Assembly: GCF_003201205.1 (NCBI RefSeq)
Contig: NZ_QICN01000001.1
Location: forward strand, 620,001-684,000
Direction: 5' to 3'
From: Sinimarinibacterium flocculans
Lineage (GTDB): Bacteria; Pseudomonadota; Gammaproteobacteria; Nevskiales; Nevskiaceae
DNA: 64,000 bases
Position numbers and translations under genes: made by a program. Positions 11,511-22,894 of this stretch are shown piece after piece; position 1 is the stretch's first letter; each line of letters starts with the position of its first letter. The notes below the pieces were generated by a model. It did not search any database, was not told the origin of the DNA, and saw only the letters and a list, made by a program, of their open reading frames with translations.

Positions 11511-12593
11511 ATGAAAAGAATCGTGAACTTCAGTGCCGGTCCGGCCACGCTGCCGTTCGAGGTGCTCCAGCAAGTGCAGGCTGAGTTGCTCGACTGGAAC
11601 GGCTCGGGCATGTCGGTAATGGAGATGTCGCATCGCGACAAGGAGTTCATGTCCATCGCCCAGGCCGCGGAACAGGACCTGCGGGAGGTCATGGGCATCC
11701 CCGCGAACTACAAGGTCCTGTTCATGCAGGGTGGGGCCACCGCACAGTTCAGCTTCGTGCCGATGAACCTGCTGCGCGGCAAGGCGGGCGCCGACTACAT
11801 CGTCACCGGCGACTGGGGCAAGAAGGCCGCGAAGATCGGCGGGCAGCTGTGCAAGGTCAACGTTGCCGCGAGCGCCGAGGCCGACAAGTTCACGCACATT
11901 CCCGAGCGCGGGAGCTGGAACCTCGATCCGGATGCGGCCTACGTGCACATCACGCCGAACGAGACCATTCACGGCGTCGAGTTCCATGCCGAGCCGGATA
12001 CGGCCGGTGTGCCGCTGGTGGCCGACATGTCCTCGAACATCCTGTCGCGGCCGATCGACGTGTCGAAGTACGGCCTGATCTACGCCGGAGCGCAGAAGAA
12101 CATCGGCCCGTCGGGCGTGACCATCGTTGTCGTGCGCGAGGACCTGCTCGGCGAGACACTGCCGAAGACGCCGGCGATCTTCGACTACAAGCAGGTGGCC
12201 GACAACGAGTCGATGCTCAACACGCCGCCGTGCTTCGCCTGGTACGTGGCCGGCCTGGTCTTCAAGTGGATGAAGCAGCAGGGCGGCATGACCGCGATCG
12301 GCGAGCGCAACGCCGCCAAGGCGGCGCTGCTGTACGACTACATCGACAGCGAACCGTTCTACACCAACCCGGTGCGCAAGGCCGACCGTTCGCGAATGAA
12401 CGTGCCGTTCACGCTGGCCAACCCGGAGCGCGATGCCGACTTTCTCAAGGGCGCGAAGGCGGTTGGCCTGTCGGGACTCAAGGGCCATCGCTCGGTCGGC
12501 GGCATGCGCGCATCGATCTACAACGCGATGACGATCGACGGCGTGCAGGCGCTGGTCGATTACATGAAAGAGTTCGTTCGCACCCAGTCCTGA
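11511..12593 (+). CDS. serC: Phosphoserine aminotransferase
   Basis: 360-residue class V PLP aminotransferase. It starts MKRIVNFSAGPATLPFEV, has the ligand motif MQGGATAQFSFVPMNL, the PLP Lys in YAGAQKNIGPSG, and the end KGHRSVGGMRASIYNAM. It makes 3-phosphoserine and also serves pyridoxal phosphate synthesis. The frame is open upstream of 11511, but the family starts here and the upstream part overlaps the toxin gene. serA follows after 23 bases. Confidence 0.95.
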   Translation: MKRIVNFSAGPATLPFEVLQQVQAELLDWNGSGMSVMEMSHRDKEFMSIAQAAEQDLREVMGIPANYKVLFMQGGATAQFSFVPMNLLRGKAGADYIVTGDWGKKAAKIGGQLCKVNVAASAEADKFTHIPERGSWNLDPDAAYVHITPNETIHGVEFHAEPDTAGVPLVADMSSNILSRPIDVSKYGLIYAGAQKNIGPSGVTIVVVREDLLGETLPKTPAIFDYKQVADNESMLNTPPCFAWYVAGLVFKWMKQQGGMTAIGERNAAKAALLYDYIDSEPFYTNPVRKADRSRMNVPFTLANPERDADFLKGAKAVGLSGLKGHRSVGGMRASIYNAMTIDGVQALVDYMKEFVRTQS

Positions 12594-12616
12594 AGACGTC
12601 CCTACCAAGATCCGAC

Positions 12617-13792
12617 ATGTACAAGATCCAGACCCTGAACAACATCTCCGTCGTTGGCCTCGAGCGACTGCCGCGCGATACCTACGAGGTCGCCTCGGAC
12701 ATCGCCCGCCCGGATGCCGTGCTGGTGCGTTCGGCCGACATGCACAAGCTCGACATCGCCGACTCGATCAAGGCGATCGGACGCGCCGGCGCCGGCACCA
12801 ACAACATCCCGGTCGCGCAGATGTCGAAGCGGGGGGTGCCGGTGTTCAACGCGCCGGGCGCCAACGCCAATGCGGTCAAGGAACTGGTGCTGGCCAGCCT
12901 GTTCATGGCGGCGCGCAACATCCCGCAGTCGCTGGATTTCGTGCGCAAGCTGGACGGTGACGACAAGGCGATGCACGAGGCCGTCGAGGCCGGCAAGAAG
13001 AAGTTCGTCGGCTTCGAGCTGCCGGGACGCACGCTCGGCGTGATCGGCTTGGGGGCCATCGGCGTCAAGGTCGCCAACGCCGCGCTGGAACTGGGCATGA
13101 CGGTCTACGGCTTCGATCCGGCAATGACCGTGCAGAACGCCTGGCAGCTCAACTCCGGGGTGCGTCAGGCGGTGTCGGTCGACGACCTGATGGCCAAGTC
13201 GCAGTTCGTGTCCGTGCACGTGCCGCTGCTCGATGCGACGCGCAAGCTGATCAATGCCGAGCGCATCGGCCTGATGAAGAAGCAGGGTGTCGTGCTGAAC
13301 TTCGCGCGCGACGCCATCGTCGACGAGCAGGCAGTGATCGAGGCGTTGAACGGCGGCAAGCTGCACGCCTACGCCTGCGATTTCCCGTCCAACGCACTCA
13401 AGGGCCATCCGCGCGTGATCGCGACCCCGCATCTGGGGGCGTCGACGGCCGAGGCCGAGGACAACTGTGCCGTGATGGTGGCGGACCAGATCCGCGAGTT
13501 TCTCGAGGCCGGCAACGTGCGCAATTCGGTGAACTTCCCGGAGGCGGTGCTGCCACTGCTGCCGGGCAAGACGCGCCTGTGCGTGGTCAACGAGAACGTG
13601 CCGAACATGGTCGGACAGATCTCCACCGCGCTGGCCAAGCGCCAGCTCAACATCGCCGACCTGCTCAACAAGTCGCGCGGCGATCTGGCGTACACGATCG
13701 TCGACGTCGACACCGACATTCCCGGCGACGCGGTTGCCGAGATCGCGGGCATCGGTGGCGTTCTCGCGACCCGGGTGATCGCCGCGCGCTAG
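12617..13792 (+). CDS. serA: D-3-phosphoglycerate dehydrogenase, short ACT form
   Basis: 391 residues, catalysing the first step of serine synthesis. The NAD-binding motif GLGAIGVKVANAALELGM is near residue 140, the substrate and catalytic region includes AGAGTNNIP, NFARDAIVDE and the His in ATPHLGAST, and the C-terminus is an ACT domain (RLCVVNENVPNMVGQISTAL) for serine feedback. It lacks the large insert of mycobacterial-type enzymes. The ATG at 12617 is the only start that does not run through serC in another frame. It forms a serC-serA pair at the head of the amino acid run. Confidence 0.93.
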   Translation: MYKIQTLNNISVVGLERLPRDTYEVASDIARPDAVLVRSADMHKLDIADSIKAIGRAGAGTNNIPVAQMSKRGVPVFNAPGANANAVKELVLASLFMAARNIPQSLDFVRKLDGDDKAMHEAVEAGKKKFVGFELPGRTLGVIGLGAIGVKVANAALELGMTVYGFDPAMTVQNAWQLNSGVRQAVSVDDLMAKSQFVSVHVPLLDATRKLINAERIGLMKKQGVVLNFARDAIVDEQAVIEALNGGKLHAYACDFPSNALKGHPRVIATPHLGASTAEAEDNCAVMVADQIREFLEAGNVRNSVNFPEAVLPLLPGKTRLCVVNENVPNMVGQISTALAKRQLNIADLLNKSRGDLAYTIVDVDTDIPGDAVAEIAGIGGVLATRVIAAR

Positions 13793-13868
13793 CGTCAGCA
13801 CGCCGGGGGCGGATGCGAAACTGCGTACAATTCCGCCCCCGGCCGCCCGCGGCTGCCTGGCAGACGCC

Positions 13869-14969
13869 ATGACGCAGAACGAACTGGTTTCCGCTCGCGA
13901 GCAGATCGACACGCTGGACGAACAGATCCAGGCGCTGATCTCTCGGCGCGCACGCATTGCCCAGCAGATCGCGCTGATCAAGCAGGGCATGGGCGACGTC
14001 GGCGACCACTACCGGCCGTCGCGCGAAGCCGAGGTGCTGCGTGCCGTGATCGCGCGGAACCGGGCGGCCGGCGGGCCGCTCACCGACGAAACCATCGCGC
14101 GCCTGATGCGCGAGATCATGTCGGCATGCCTGTCGCTGGAATCGCCGCTGACAATCGCGTACCTAGGACCCGAGGGGACCTACACCCAAGCAGCGGTGCT
14201 CAAGCACTTCGGCGACAGCGTGCGGGCCCGCGCCGCCAATGCGATCGACGAGATCTTCCGCGACGTGGAGTCGGGTGCGGCGGACTACGGCGTCGTGCCG
14301 GTCGAGAACTCGATCGGCGGCGTCGTCAGCCATACACTCGACGAGCTGGTCCACACGACCTTGCGCATCTGCGGCGAGGTCACGCTGCCGGTCCATCATC
14401 ATCTGCTGTCACGGGCCGATGCGCTGGCCGGCATCAGGAAGGTCTACGCGCACCCGCAGTCGTTCGCCCAGTGCCGCAAGTGGCTGGACGCCCGGCTGCC
14501 GCAGGCCGACCGCGAAGCGGTGTCGAGCAACGGCCAGGCAGCGGCACAGGCACGACAGGAGGGGGCGGGGGTTGCGGCCATCGCCAGCCTGCAGGCCGGG
14601 CGGATCAACGATCTCAACATTCTCGCCTCCAACATCGAGGACGACCCGAGCAACACGACGCGTTTCCTCGTGCTGGGTAAACAGGATCCCGCGCCGACCG
14701 GTCAGGATCTGACCTCGATCGTGCTGACCGGCCATCGCAACCAGCCGGGCGCGCTGCTGCGCCTGCTGCAACCGCTGTCCGATGCGGGGCTGGACATGAC
14801 GCGGATCGAGTCGCGTCCGGTCAAGGGCTCGGCCGTGCGCGACTACTACTTCTTCATCGACTTCACCGGACATGCGGCCAGCGAAAAGGTCCGGGACGTG
14901 CTCGACGCGGTCAGCGGCACCGCGGCCTTCTTCAAGGTGCTCGGCTCCTATCCGCGCGCCGTCGTTTGA
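13869..14969 (+). CDS. pheA: Bifunctional chorismate mutase/prephenate dehydratase (P-protein)
   Basis: 366 residues. The N-terminal ~90 form the AroQ chorismate mutase helix bundle (REQIDTLDEQIQALISRRARIAQQ split over residues 8-35). The prephenate dehydratase domain starts YLGPEGTYTQAAVLKHF and has the TTRFLVLG motif. The C-terminal ACT domain (GALLRLLQPL, ESRPVKG) is for phenylalanine feedback. It converts chorismate to phenylpyruvate. A long GC hairpin (13807-13841) lies between serA and this gene. Stop overlaps the weak TTG upstream of hisC. Confidence 0.95.
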   Translation: MTQNELVSAREQIDTLDEQIQALISRRARIAQQIALIKQGMGDVGDHYRPSREAEVLRAVIARNRAAGGPLTDETIARLMREIMSACLSLESPLTIAYLGPEGTYTQAAVLKHFGDSVRARAANAIDEIFRDVESGAADYGVVPVENSIGGVVSHTLDELVHTTLRICGEVTLPVHHHLLSRADALAGIRKVYAHPQSFAQCRKWLDARLPQADREAVSSNGQAAAQARQEGAGVAAIASLQAGRINDLNILASNIEDDPSNTTRFLVLGKQDPAPTGQDLTSIVLTGHRNQPGALLRLLQPLSDAGLDMTRIESRPVKGSAVRDYYFFIDFTGHAASEKVRDVLDAVSGTAAFFKVLGSYPRAVV

Positions 14970-14986
14970 CTGTTTACGGCAGAACC

Positions 14987-16120
14987 ATGACGCAGACGCT
15001 TTTCAAGCATGCCGCCACCGGGGTGCTCAGTCTCGAAGCCTACTCGCCCGGGATGCCGATCGAGGAGCTGCAGCGGCGGCTGGGGGTTTCCAGCGCGATC
15101 AAGCTCGCCTCCAACGAGAACCCGCTCGGCTGCAGCCCGCGGGTGCGCGAAGCCCTGGCGGCCGCCGTGTCCGGCGGCGACATGGCGCGCTATCCCGACG
15201 GCAGCGGCCATCGCCTGAAGCAGAAACTCGCCGCGATGCACGGGATCGAGCCCGAGCGCATCACGCTGGGCAATGGCTCCAATGACATCATCGAGCTGCT
15301 CGGGCGCGTGTTCCTCGGCCCCGACCGCGCGGCGATGTTCTCGGCGCACGCCTTCGCGGTCTACCCGATCATCACCCAGGCGCAGTGCGCGCGCGCCGTC
15401 GTCGTACCCGCGCTGCCGGCCAGTGCCGATCAGCCATACGGGCATGACCTCGACGGCTTCGCGCGGGCGCTCGCCGCCCATCCGGACGTTGCGCTGATCT
15501 TCATCGCCAACCCGAACAACCCGACGGGCACCTGGCTCGACGCGGCGCGCATCGAGGCGTTTCTGTCGCAGGTGCCGGACGACGTCATCGTCGCGCTCGA
15601 CGAGGCCTACTACGAGTACATGGCTCCGGCGATCCGCGGTGACTCACGCGCCTGGCTGGATCGTCACCCGAATCTCGTGGTGTTCCGTACGTTCTCGAAG
15701 ACCTATGGCCTGGCGTCGTTGCGCGCTGGTTACTCGCTGTCGAGTGCGGCGCTCGCCGACCTGCTCAACCGCGTGCGGCAGCCGTTCAACAACAACAGCC
15801 TCGCGCTGCTGGCGGCCGAGATCGCGCTCGGCGACCAGGATTTCGTCGAGGCGTCGGTCGAGCTCAACACGCGCGAGCGCGAACGGCTGACGAAGGCGCT
15901 GCGTGCCAGGGAGCTGAACGTGCTGCCGTCGCAGGCGAACTTCCTCGCCATCGATTTCGGCCGGGACGCGAAGCCGGTGCACCAGGGATTGCTCGAGCGC
16001 GGCGTGATCGTGCGGCCGCTGGCGTCGTACGACCTGCCGCGCTTCTTGCGCGTGAGCATCGGAACCGCGGCGGAGAACGATCGCTTCCTCGAGGCGCTCG
16101 GGGAGGTCCTGGCGGCGTGA
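14987..16120 (+). CDS. hisC: Histidinol-phosphate aminotransferase
   Basis: 377-residue class I/II PLP aminotransferase: KLASNENPLG, NGSNDIIELLGR, IFIANPNNPTGTW, VALDEAYYEY and PLP Lys in RTFSKTYGLASLRAGY. It makes histidinol phosphate, and in this pheA-hisC-tyrA context may also transaminate aromatic keto acids, as HisC2 proteins do. A TTG at 14966 is in frame, but the ATG at 14987 gives the normal N-terminus (MTQTLFKHA). It overlaps tyrA by four bases. Confidence 0.92.
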   Translation: MTQTLFKHAATGVLSLEAYSPGMPIEELQRRLGVSSAIKLASNENPLGCSPRVREALAAAVSGGDMARYPDGSGHRLKQKLAAMHGIEPERITLGNGSNDIIELLGRVFLGPDRAAMFSAHAFAVYPIITQAQCARAVVVPALPASADQPYGHDLDGFARALAAHPDVALIFIANPNNPTGTWLDAARIEAFLSQVPDDVIVALDEAYYEYMAPAIRGDSRAWLDRHPNLVVFRTFSKTYGLASLRAGYSLSSAALADLLNRVRQPFNNNSLALLAAEIALGDQDFVEASVELNTRERERLTKALRARELNVLPSQANFLAIDFGRDAKPVHQGLLERGVIVRPLASYDLPRFLRVSIGTAAENDRFLEALGEVLAA

Positions 16121-16986
16121 TCGTGCAGCGACTGGCCGTCATCGGCCTCGGACTGATCGGTGGTTCGCTGGCAAGGGCGCTGCGTTCGGCCGGCGCCGTG
16201 GCGCACATCTCGGGCTATGACCCCGACCCGTCCCGGCGCGACGACGCGCAGCGGCTGTGCGTCATCGACCGGGTCTGCGACACGCCGGCGGCGGCGGTGC
16301 GCGACGCAGACCTCGTCGTACTGGCCGTGCCGGTCCTGCATACCGTCGAGGCGCTGGTCGACTGCCTGCCGGCATGCAAGCTGGAAGTCGTCGTCACCGA
16401 TGTCGGCAGCACCAAGTCGTCGGTGCTCGGCGACGTGGCGCGCGCCTGCGGGGAGTTGCCGCCGTGGTTCGTCGCCGGGCATCCGATCGCCGGCACCGAG
16501 AAGAGCGGCATCGCACATTCGCAGGCCGACCTGTTCCGTCGCCACCGGGTGATCCTGACGCCGCACGAGCACCAGGACCGCACCGCGCTGGCCTTGGTGA
16601 CGCGCGTGTGGCAGGCCGCGGGCGCGCGCGTCGTCGAGATGGACGCGCGCCGGCACGATGCGATCTTCGCGGCCACGTCGCACCTGCCGCACGTGCTGGC
16701 CTACAGCTTCGTCGACATGCTCGCGCGGCTCGACGGCAGCGACGAGATCTTTCCGAACGCCGGTGGCGGGTTCCGCGATTTTTCGCGCATCGCGTCGAGT
16801 TCGCCGGAGATGTGGCATGACATCGTGCGCGCCAATGCGGCGTCGGTCGGCGAGTTGCTCGACCGGCAGATCGGCGAGCTGCAGCAGATCCGCGCGATGA
16901 TGCACGAAGCCCGCTGGGACGAGCTCAAGGCGCTGTTCGAGCGCGCGCGAAGCGCACGCGAGCGCTATCTCGCGCAGATCGAATGA
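16117..16986 (+). CDS. tyrA: Prephenate dehydrogenase
   Basis: 289 residues. The Rossmann motif [15 protein letters not shown] is at the very start (GTG codon overlapping the hisC stop), with [16 protein letters not shown], the catalytic His in [12 protein letters not shown] and the C-terminal helical dimer domain ([17 protein letters not shown]). It oxidises prephenate to 4-hydroxyphenylpyruvate. It has no chorismate mutase or ACT domain. Four-base overlaps with hisC and aroA indicate one transcript. Confidence 0.93.
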   Translation: MIVQRLAVIGLGLIGGSLARALRSAGAVAHISGYDPDPSRRDDAQRLCVIDRVCDTPAAAVRDADLVVLAVPVLHTVEALVDCLPACKLEVVVTDVGSTKSSVLGDVARACGELPPWFVAGHPIAGTEKSGIAHSQADLFRRHRVILTPHEHQDRTALALVTRVWQAAGARVVEMDARRHDAIFAATSHLPHVLAYSFVDMLARLDGSDEIFPNAGGGFRDFSRIASSSPEMWHDIVRANAASVGELLDRQIGELQQIRAMMHEARWDELKALFERARSARERYLAQIE

Positions 16987-18320
16987 ACCCGGCCCCGGTC
17001 GCCGCAGGGGACTCGATCGAGCTGACGCCGATCCCGGCGGCGCGTGGCGAACTGCGGCTCCCGGGATCGAAGAGCATCTCGATCCGTGCGCTGCTGCTGG
17101 CGAGCCTCGCCGAGGGCGAGACACGGCTGAGCGGTCTGCTCGACGCCGACGACACGCGCGTGATGCGGGCGGCGCTGCTGGCCTGCGGCGTGTCGCTGAT
17201 CGATGCCGGGGGCGGTGACTGGTCCGTGCGCGGTGCGTCGCGCTTTCCGCATCGTACGGCGGACATCTTCGTCGGCAACTCCGGGCTGTCGATCCGCACG
17301 CTGGTGGCCGTGCTCGCCTTCATGGACGGTCGCTACCGGCTGTCCGGCGTGCCGCGCATGCACGAACGCCCGATCGGCGATCTGGTCGACGCGCTACGCC
17401 CCTTGGGCGCCAACATCGATTACCTGCAGCAGCCGGGCTTCCCGCCGCTGCAGATCGAACCGGCGGGGCAGCGCGCGGCGCAACCGGCCCGGGTGCGCGG
17501 CAATGCGTCGAGCCAGTTCCTCACCGGTATCCTGCAGGCGGCGCCGCTGCTGGCGCGCGAACACGACCTGGTGATCGAGGTCGAGGGCGAGTTGATCTCG
17601 AAGCCGTACATTGACCTGAGCCTAGCCCTGATGCAGCGCTTCGGCGTCGAGGTGAAGCGCGCGCAGACGGCCGCCGGCAGCCCGCGCTACACGGTGGCGC
17701 GGGGTGCCGGCTATCGATCGCCCGGCTGCTTCGCGGTCGAGGGCGACGCGTCGTCCGCATCGTACTTCCTGGCACTCGGCTTGCTCGCCGGCGGACCGGT
17801 GCGGGTCCGCGGCATGGGGCGCGCGAGTCTGCAGGGCGACGTACGCTTTGCCGACGTCATCGCGGCGATGGGGGGCGAGGTCGTGCAGGGCGACGACTGG
17901 ACCGAGGTCTGCTCGCAGGGGCTGCGCAACGGCTTCCGGCCGAAGGCGATCGATGCCGATTTCAACCACATCCCCGATGCGGCGATGACGGCGGCGGTCG
18001 TCGCCCTGTTCGCCGATGGACCGAGCGTGCTGCGCAACATCGGCAGCTGGCGGGTCAAGGAGACGGACCGCATCGCGGCCATGGCGACGGAACTCGCGAA
18101 GTTCGGCGCCGGAATCGAGGCCGGTGCGGACTTCCTGCGCATCACGCCGCCACCCAGCCTGCGTCCGGCGACGGTCGATACCTATGACGACCATCGCATG
18201 GCGATGAGCTTCTCGCTGGCCGCCTGCGGCGGCGTGCCGGTGCGCATCAACGATCCGGGCTGCGTCGCCAAGACCTTCCCGGACTACTTCGCGCAGCTCA
18301 CGGCGCTCACCGGCGGATAG
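16983..18320 (+). CDS. aroA: 3-phosphoshikimate 1-carboxyvinyltransferase (EPSP synthase)
   Basis: 445 residues. Substrate-binding blocks are [20 protein letters not shown] at the N-terminus, [31 protein letters not shown] and the C-terminal [24 protein letters not shown] replaces the more common GNAGTxMR. It joins shikimate-3-phosphate and PEP. It overlaps tyrA by four bases and is followed by cmk after four bases. Confidence 0.95.
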   Translation: MNPAPVAAGDSIELTPIPAARGELRLPGSKSISIRALLLASLAEGETRLSGLLDADDTRVMRAALLACGVSLIDAGGGDWSVRGASRFPHRTADIFVGNSGLSIRTLVAVLAFMDGRYRLSGVPRMHERPIGDLVDALRPLGANIDYLQQPGFPPLQIEPAGQRAAQPARVRGNASSQFLTGILQAAPLLAREHDLVIEVEGELISKPYIDLSLALMQRFGVEVKRAQTAAGSPRYTVARGAGYRSPGCFAVEGDASSASYFLALGLLAGGPVRVRGMGRASLQGDVRFADVIAAMGGEVVQGDDWTEVCSQGLRNGFRPKAIDADFNHIPDAAMTAAVVALFADGPSVLRNIGSWRVKETDRIAAMATELAKFGAGIEAGADFLRITPPPSLRPATVDTYDDHRMAMSFSLAACGGVPVRINDPGCVAKTFPDYFAQLTALTGG

Positions 18321-18324
18321 CACG

Positions 18325-19014
18325 ATGCCGGAAACGACGATCCCGGTCATCGCCGTCGACGGCCCCAGCGGCGTCGGCAAGGGGCTGGTCACGCGCTGGC
18401 TCGCGCAACGTCTGCCCGGCTGGCATCGGCTCGACAGCGGCGCGCTGTACCGCATCCTCGCCTTGAGTGCGCACCGCCGCGGCGTCGATCTGCATGAAGC
18501 GCGGGCGGTCGCCGGGCTCGCGCCGCGACTGGACATCCGCTTCGAGGGGGCGAGCGAGGATGACGAGCGCATCCTCGTCGATGGCGAGAACTGGACGCAC
18601 GACGTGCGTCGCGAATCGACTGGCGCGCTGGCCTCGAAGATCGCTGCCGCGCCCGAGGTCCGCGCGGCACTGCTGCAACGGCAACATGATTTCCGCCAGG
18701 CGCCGGGACTGATCGCCGACGGGCGTGACATGGGCACTGTCGTGTTCCCCGATGCGGCGCTCAAGATCTTCATGGATGCGAGCCCCGAGGAACGCGCGCA
18801 GCGTCGACTCAAGCAGTTGAGCGCAAAGGGGATACAGGCTACACTCGCGCCCCTTTGCGAAGAGATACGCGCCCGCGATGAGCGCGACCGCAACCGTCCG
18901 ATTGCTCCGCTCAAACCGGCAGAGCATGCGGAAGTGGTTGATACGACTGGGCTTTCCCCCGAAGCGGTGATTGCAAGGGTGGAGGAACTGGTACAGCGGT
19001 ACGGCTTGTCCTGA
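18325..19014 (+). CDS. cmk: Cytidylate kinase
   Basis: 229-residue nucleoside monophosphate kinase. P-loop DGPSGVGKGLVTRWLA is at the N-terminus, with LDSGALYR, IADGRDMGTVVFPDA and the lid Arg residues (DERDRNRPIAPL). It phosphorylates CMP and dCMP. The second Gly-Lys in place of GKGT is a minor change. The aroA-cmk-rpsA order is widely kept in gammaproteobacteria. Confidence 0.94.
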   Translation: MPETTIPVIAVDGPSGVGKGLVTRWLAQRLPGWHRLDSGALYRILALSAHRRGVDLHEARAVAGLAPRLDIRFEGASEDDERILVDGENWTHDVRRESTGALASKIAAAPEVRAALLQRQHDFRQAPGLIADGRDMGTVVFPDAALKIFMDASPEERAQRRLKQLSAKGIQATLAPLCEEIRARDERDRNRPIAPLKPAEHAEVVDTTGLSPEAVIARVEELVQRYGLS

Positions 19015-19043
19015 CGTCGTCTCCCTGCGCAGAAAAACCACGC

Positions 19044-19073
19044 GGACCGCATGGATGCGGGCCGTCTTTTTTC
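19044..19073 (+). terminator. Terminator between cmk and rpsA
   Basis: Stem GGACCGCAT / ATGCGGGCC with one A-G mismatch, loop GG, then GTCTTTTTTC. It separates the amino acid run from rpsA, which would need its own promoter in 19074-19129. Confidence 0.7.
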
Positions 19074-19129
19074 ATTTAACGGGCCCCCAAGCCGGATGCG
19101 CGGGGATGTTCAACTTTCAGAGCAATTGA

Positions 19130-20806
<1,677 letters not shown>

Positions 20807-20861
20807 TGCGCTGCATCAGTTAAGTTGTTGCGCCATCTCCCGGATATTTCTGGGAAAAAAG

Positions 20862-20888
20862 AAAGGGCCGCGCTTGCGCGGCCCTTTT
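20862..20888 (+). terminator. Intrinsic terminator of rpsA
   Basis: Twelve-base perfect stem AAAGGGCCGCGC / GCGCGGCCCTTT with a two-base loop, followed by TGTTTTC. Confidence 0.9.
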
Positions 20889-20935
20889 GTTTTCTTTAAT
20901 GTTCAATCTGTTACGGACCACCCGGCCGTCTGGCG

Positions 20936-21268
20936 ATGACCAAATCCGAACTGATCGAACGTCTGGCGGCGCGCCAGACGCACCTGATGCACAAAGACGT
21001 CGAGCTGGCGGTCAAGCTCGTGCTCGACCAGATCAGCATGGCCCTGGCGCGCGACGACCGTGTCGAGATCCGCGGCTTCGGCAGTTTCGCGTTGCACCAC
21101 AGGCCGGCGCGCGTCGGCCGCAACCCCAAGACCGGCGAAGCCGTCAGCATCCCCCCCAAGCGCGTCCCTCATTTCAAGCCAGGCAAGGAGATGCGCGAAC
21201 GCGTCAACGCCAGCACCGCAATGCCGGATCCGGCACCTGTGCCGGCGCCCACCGAACTGCCGCTCTGA
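20936..21268 (+). CDS. ihfB: Integration host factor beta subunit
   Basis: 110-residue HU/IHF-family DNA-bending protein: [61 protein letters not shown] with the DNA-intercalating Pro. The C-terminal Pro/Ala tail exceeds the usual ~95 residues. Next to rpsA as in pseudomonads and enterics. Confidence 0.93.
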   Translation: MTKSELIERLAARQTHLMHKDVELAVKLVLDQISMALARDDRVEIRGFGSFALHHRPARVGRNPKTGEAVSIPPKRVPHFKPGKEMRERVNASTAMPDPAPVPAPTELPL

Positions 21269-21278
21269 GACGGACATC

Positions 21279-21590
21279 ATGGCGCGCATCCTGTTGCTGC
21301 TGCTGGTGATCCTGCTGTTGGCGCTGGGTGCGACGATCGGCTACTTCAATGCACAGCCGGTGACCTTCGATTATCTGCTCGGGGTCTGGGAGGTGCCGCT
21401 GGCCGGCCTGCTCGTCGCCGTGCTGGCGATCGGCGTTGTGCTCGCACTGGTCGCCGCCGCGGGGCGCATCCTTGCGCTGCGGCTGGAAGTCCGGCGCCTG
21501 CGTCAGCGGGTCCGCGACCACGAGATCGAATTGCGTAACCTGCGCGAACTGTCGCTGGATACGCCGTCACCCGGTCCGGGCCCCACATGA
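21279..21590 (+). CDS. lapA: Lipopolysaccharide assembly protein A domain protein
   Basis: 103-residue inner-membrane protein with two hydrophobic segments (LLLLLVILLLALGATIGYF and PLAGLLVAVLAIGVVLALVA) and a basic cytoplasmic coiled coil (LRLEVRRLRQRVRDHEIELR), the LapA/DUF1049 layout. It works with LapB to control LPS synthesis through LpxC turnover. Ten bases after ihfB and 33 before lapB. Confidence 0.85.
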   Translation: MARILLLLLVILLLALGATIGYFNAQPVTFDYLLGVWEVPLAGLLVAVLAIGVVLALVAAAGRILALRLEVRRLRQRVRDHEIELRNLRELSLDTPSPGPGPT

Positions 21591-21623
21591 GGGTCGCGGC
21601 AGTGTCGAAGCACGTGGCGGCGC

Positions 21624-22805
21624 GTGCGGCTCGCCGTGCTTGATCCGCTGTTCACCTGGCTGTTGCTGCCGCTGGGGCTGGTGCTCGGCTGGGCCCTGGC
21701 CCGGCGTCGCCCGGACGGTGGCGACAAGGCGGGCTTCACCGGAGAGCAGCTGGGTGGCCTGCTGACGCAGTTGTCGTCGGACGATCCCGACCAGGCGATC
21801 GCCGCGCTGACCACGGCCACCGAGATCGACCCGTCGACGGCCGAGCTGCATCTGACGCTGGGGCGCATGTTCCGCAAGCGCGGCGAGGTGGACCGGGCGC
21901 TGCGCGTGCATGAAGCGCTGGTCCAGCGCAGCGGCCTGGCCCCGCAGCAGTTGCTGCAGGCGCGCTACGAGCTGGCGCAGGACTACATGACCGCCGGTGT
22001 CATGGATCGGGCCGAGCAGCTCTTCGACAAACTGGCCGGCGACGGCGCCTTCGTCGTGCCGTCGCTGGATGCGATCCGCACCATCCACGAGCAGGCCCGC
22101 GACTGGCCGCTGGCGATCGAGGCTGCCCGACGCTTGCAGTCGGCCAAGGGTGAGTCCCAGCGCGCCGCGATCGCACAGTACTTCTGCGAGATGGCGGAGG
22201 AGGCCCGGCGCGGTCGCGATACGAAGGAGGCGTTGAACCTGGCCCGGCAGGCGCTCGACGAGGATCGAAGCTGCGTGCGCGCGCTGCTGCTGCTTGCGCA
22301 GTTGCACGAGGCGCAGGCGGAGTACCCGGCGGCGGCCCGCCACTACCTGAAGGCGTTCGAGCATGACCCGCGCTTTCTGCCCGAGGTGATCGAGCCGCTG
22401 CAGCGGTGCTTCTCGGCCACCGGCGACCGCGACGGATACCTGCTCTTTCTGCGCGACGCCAAGGAGATGACGTCGAGCAGCCTGCCTTTCGTCGCCGAGG
22501 CGCGTCTGCTTGCCGAGACCGGCATGGACCCGCTCGATCATCTGGCCCAGGGACTGGAGGCGCGGCCGAGTCGCGCGGTGCTGGCGGACTTTCTCGAGAT
22601 CCTGGAACGCCAGCCGAACGTCGTGGCGGCAGGGCTCGACAAACCGGCGGCCAGCCTGCGTCAGGCGCTGCTGCGGCTGATGGAGTCGACACCCCGCTAC
22701 CAGTGCAGCACCTGCGGATTCTCGCCGCGGCAGATGTTCTGGCAATGTCCCGGATGCAAGCAGTGGGGAACGACGGCGCCCGCCGACGACGTGCTGCGCG
22801 GCTAG
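21624..22805 (+). CDS. lapB: Lipopolysaccharide assembly protein B
   Basis: 393 residues: an N-terminal membrane anchor (FTWLLLPLGLVLGWALARRR), a series of TPR repeats and a C-terminal rubredoxin-like zinc knuckle, YQCSTCGF and WQCPGCKQWGT. LapB (YciM) is an adaptor that brings LpxC to FtsH. Start is GTG at 21624. The adjoining lapA supports the call. Confidence 0.92.
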   Translation: MRLAVLDPLFTWLLLPLGLVLGWALARRRPDGGDKAGFTGEQLGGLLTQLSSDDPDQAIAALTTATEIDPSTAELHLTLGRMFRKRGEVDRALRVHEALVQRSGLAPQQLLQARYELAQDYMTAGVMDRAEQLFDKLAGDGAFVVPSLDAIRTIHEQARDWPLAIEAARRLQSAKGESQRAAIAQYFCEMAEEARRGRDTKEALNLARQALDEDRSCVRALLLLAQLHEAQAEYPAAARHYLKAFEHDPRFLPEVIEPLQRCFSATGDRDGYLLFLRDAKEMTSSSLPFVAEARLLAETGMDPLDHLAQGLEARPSRAVLADFLEILERQPNVVAAGLDKPAASLRQALLRLMESTPRYQCSTCGFSPRQMFWQCPGCKQWGTTAPADDVLRG

Positions 22806-22894
22806 CGCTGCTGCGCAGGCCGCCCGTGCCCCGCAGGACATCCCCAGTCGCTACACTCCGGTAGTCGCCGCAACAGGTGCGCGGGAGGACAGGC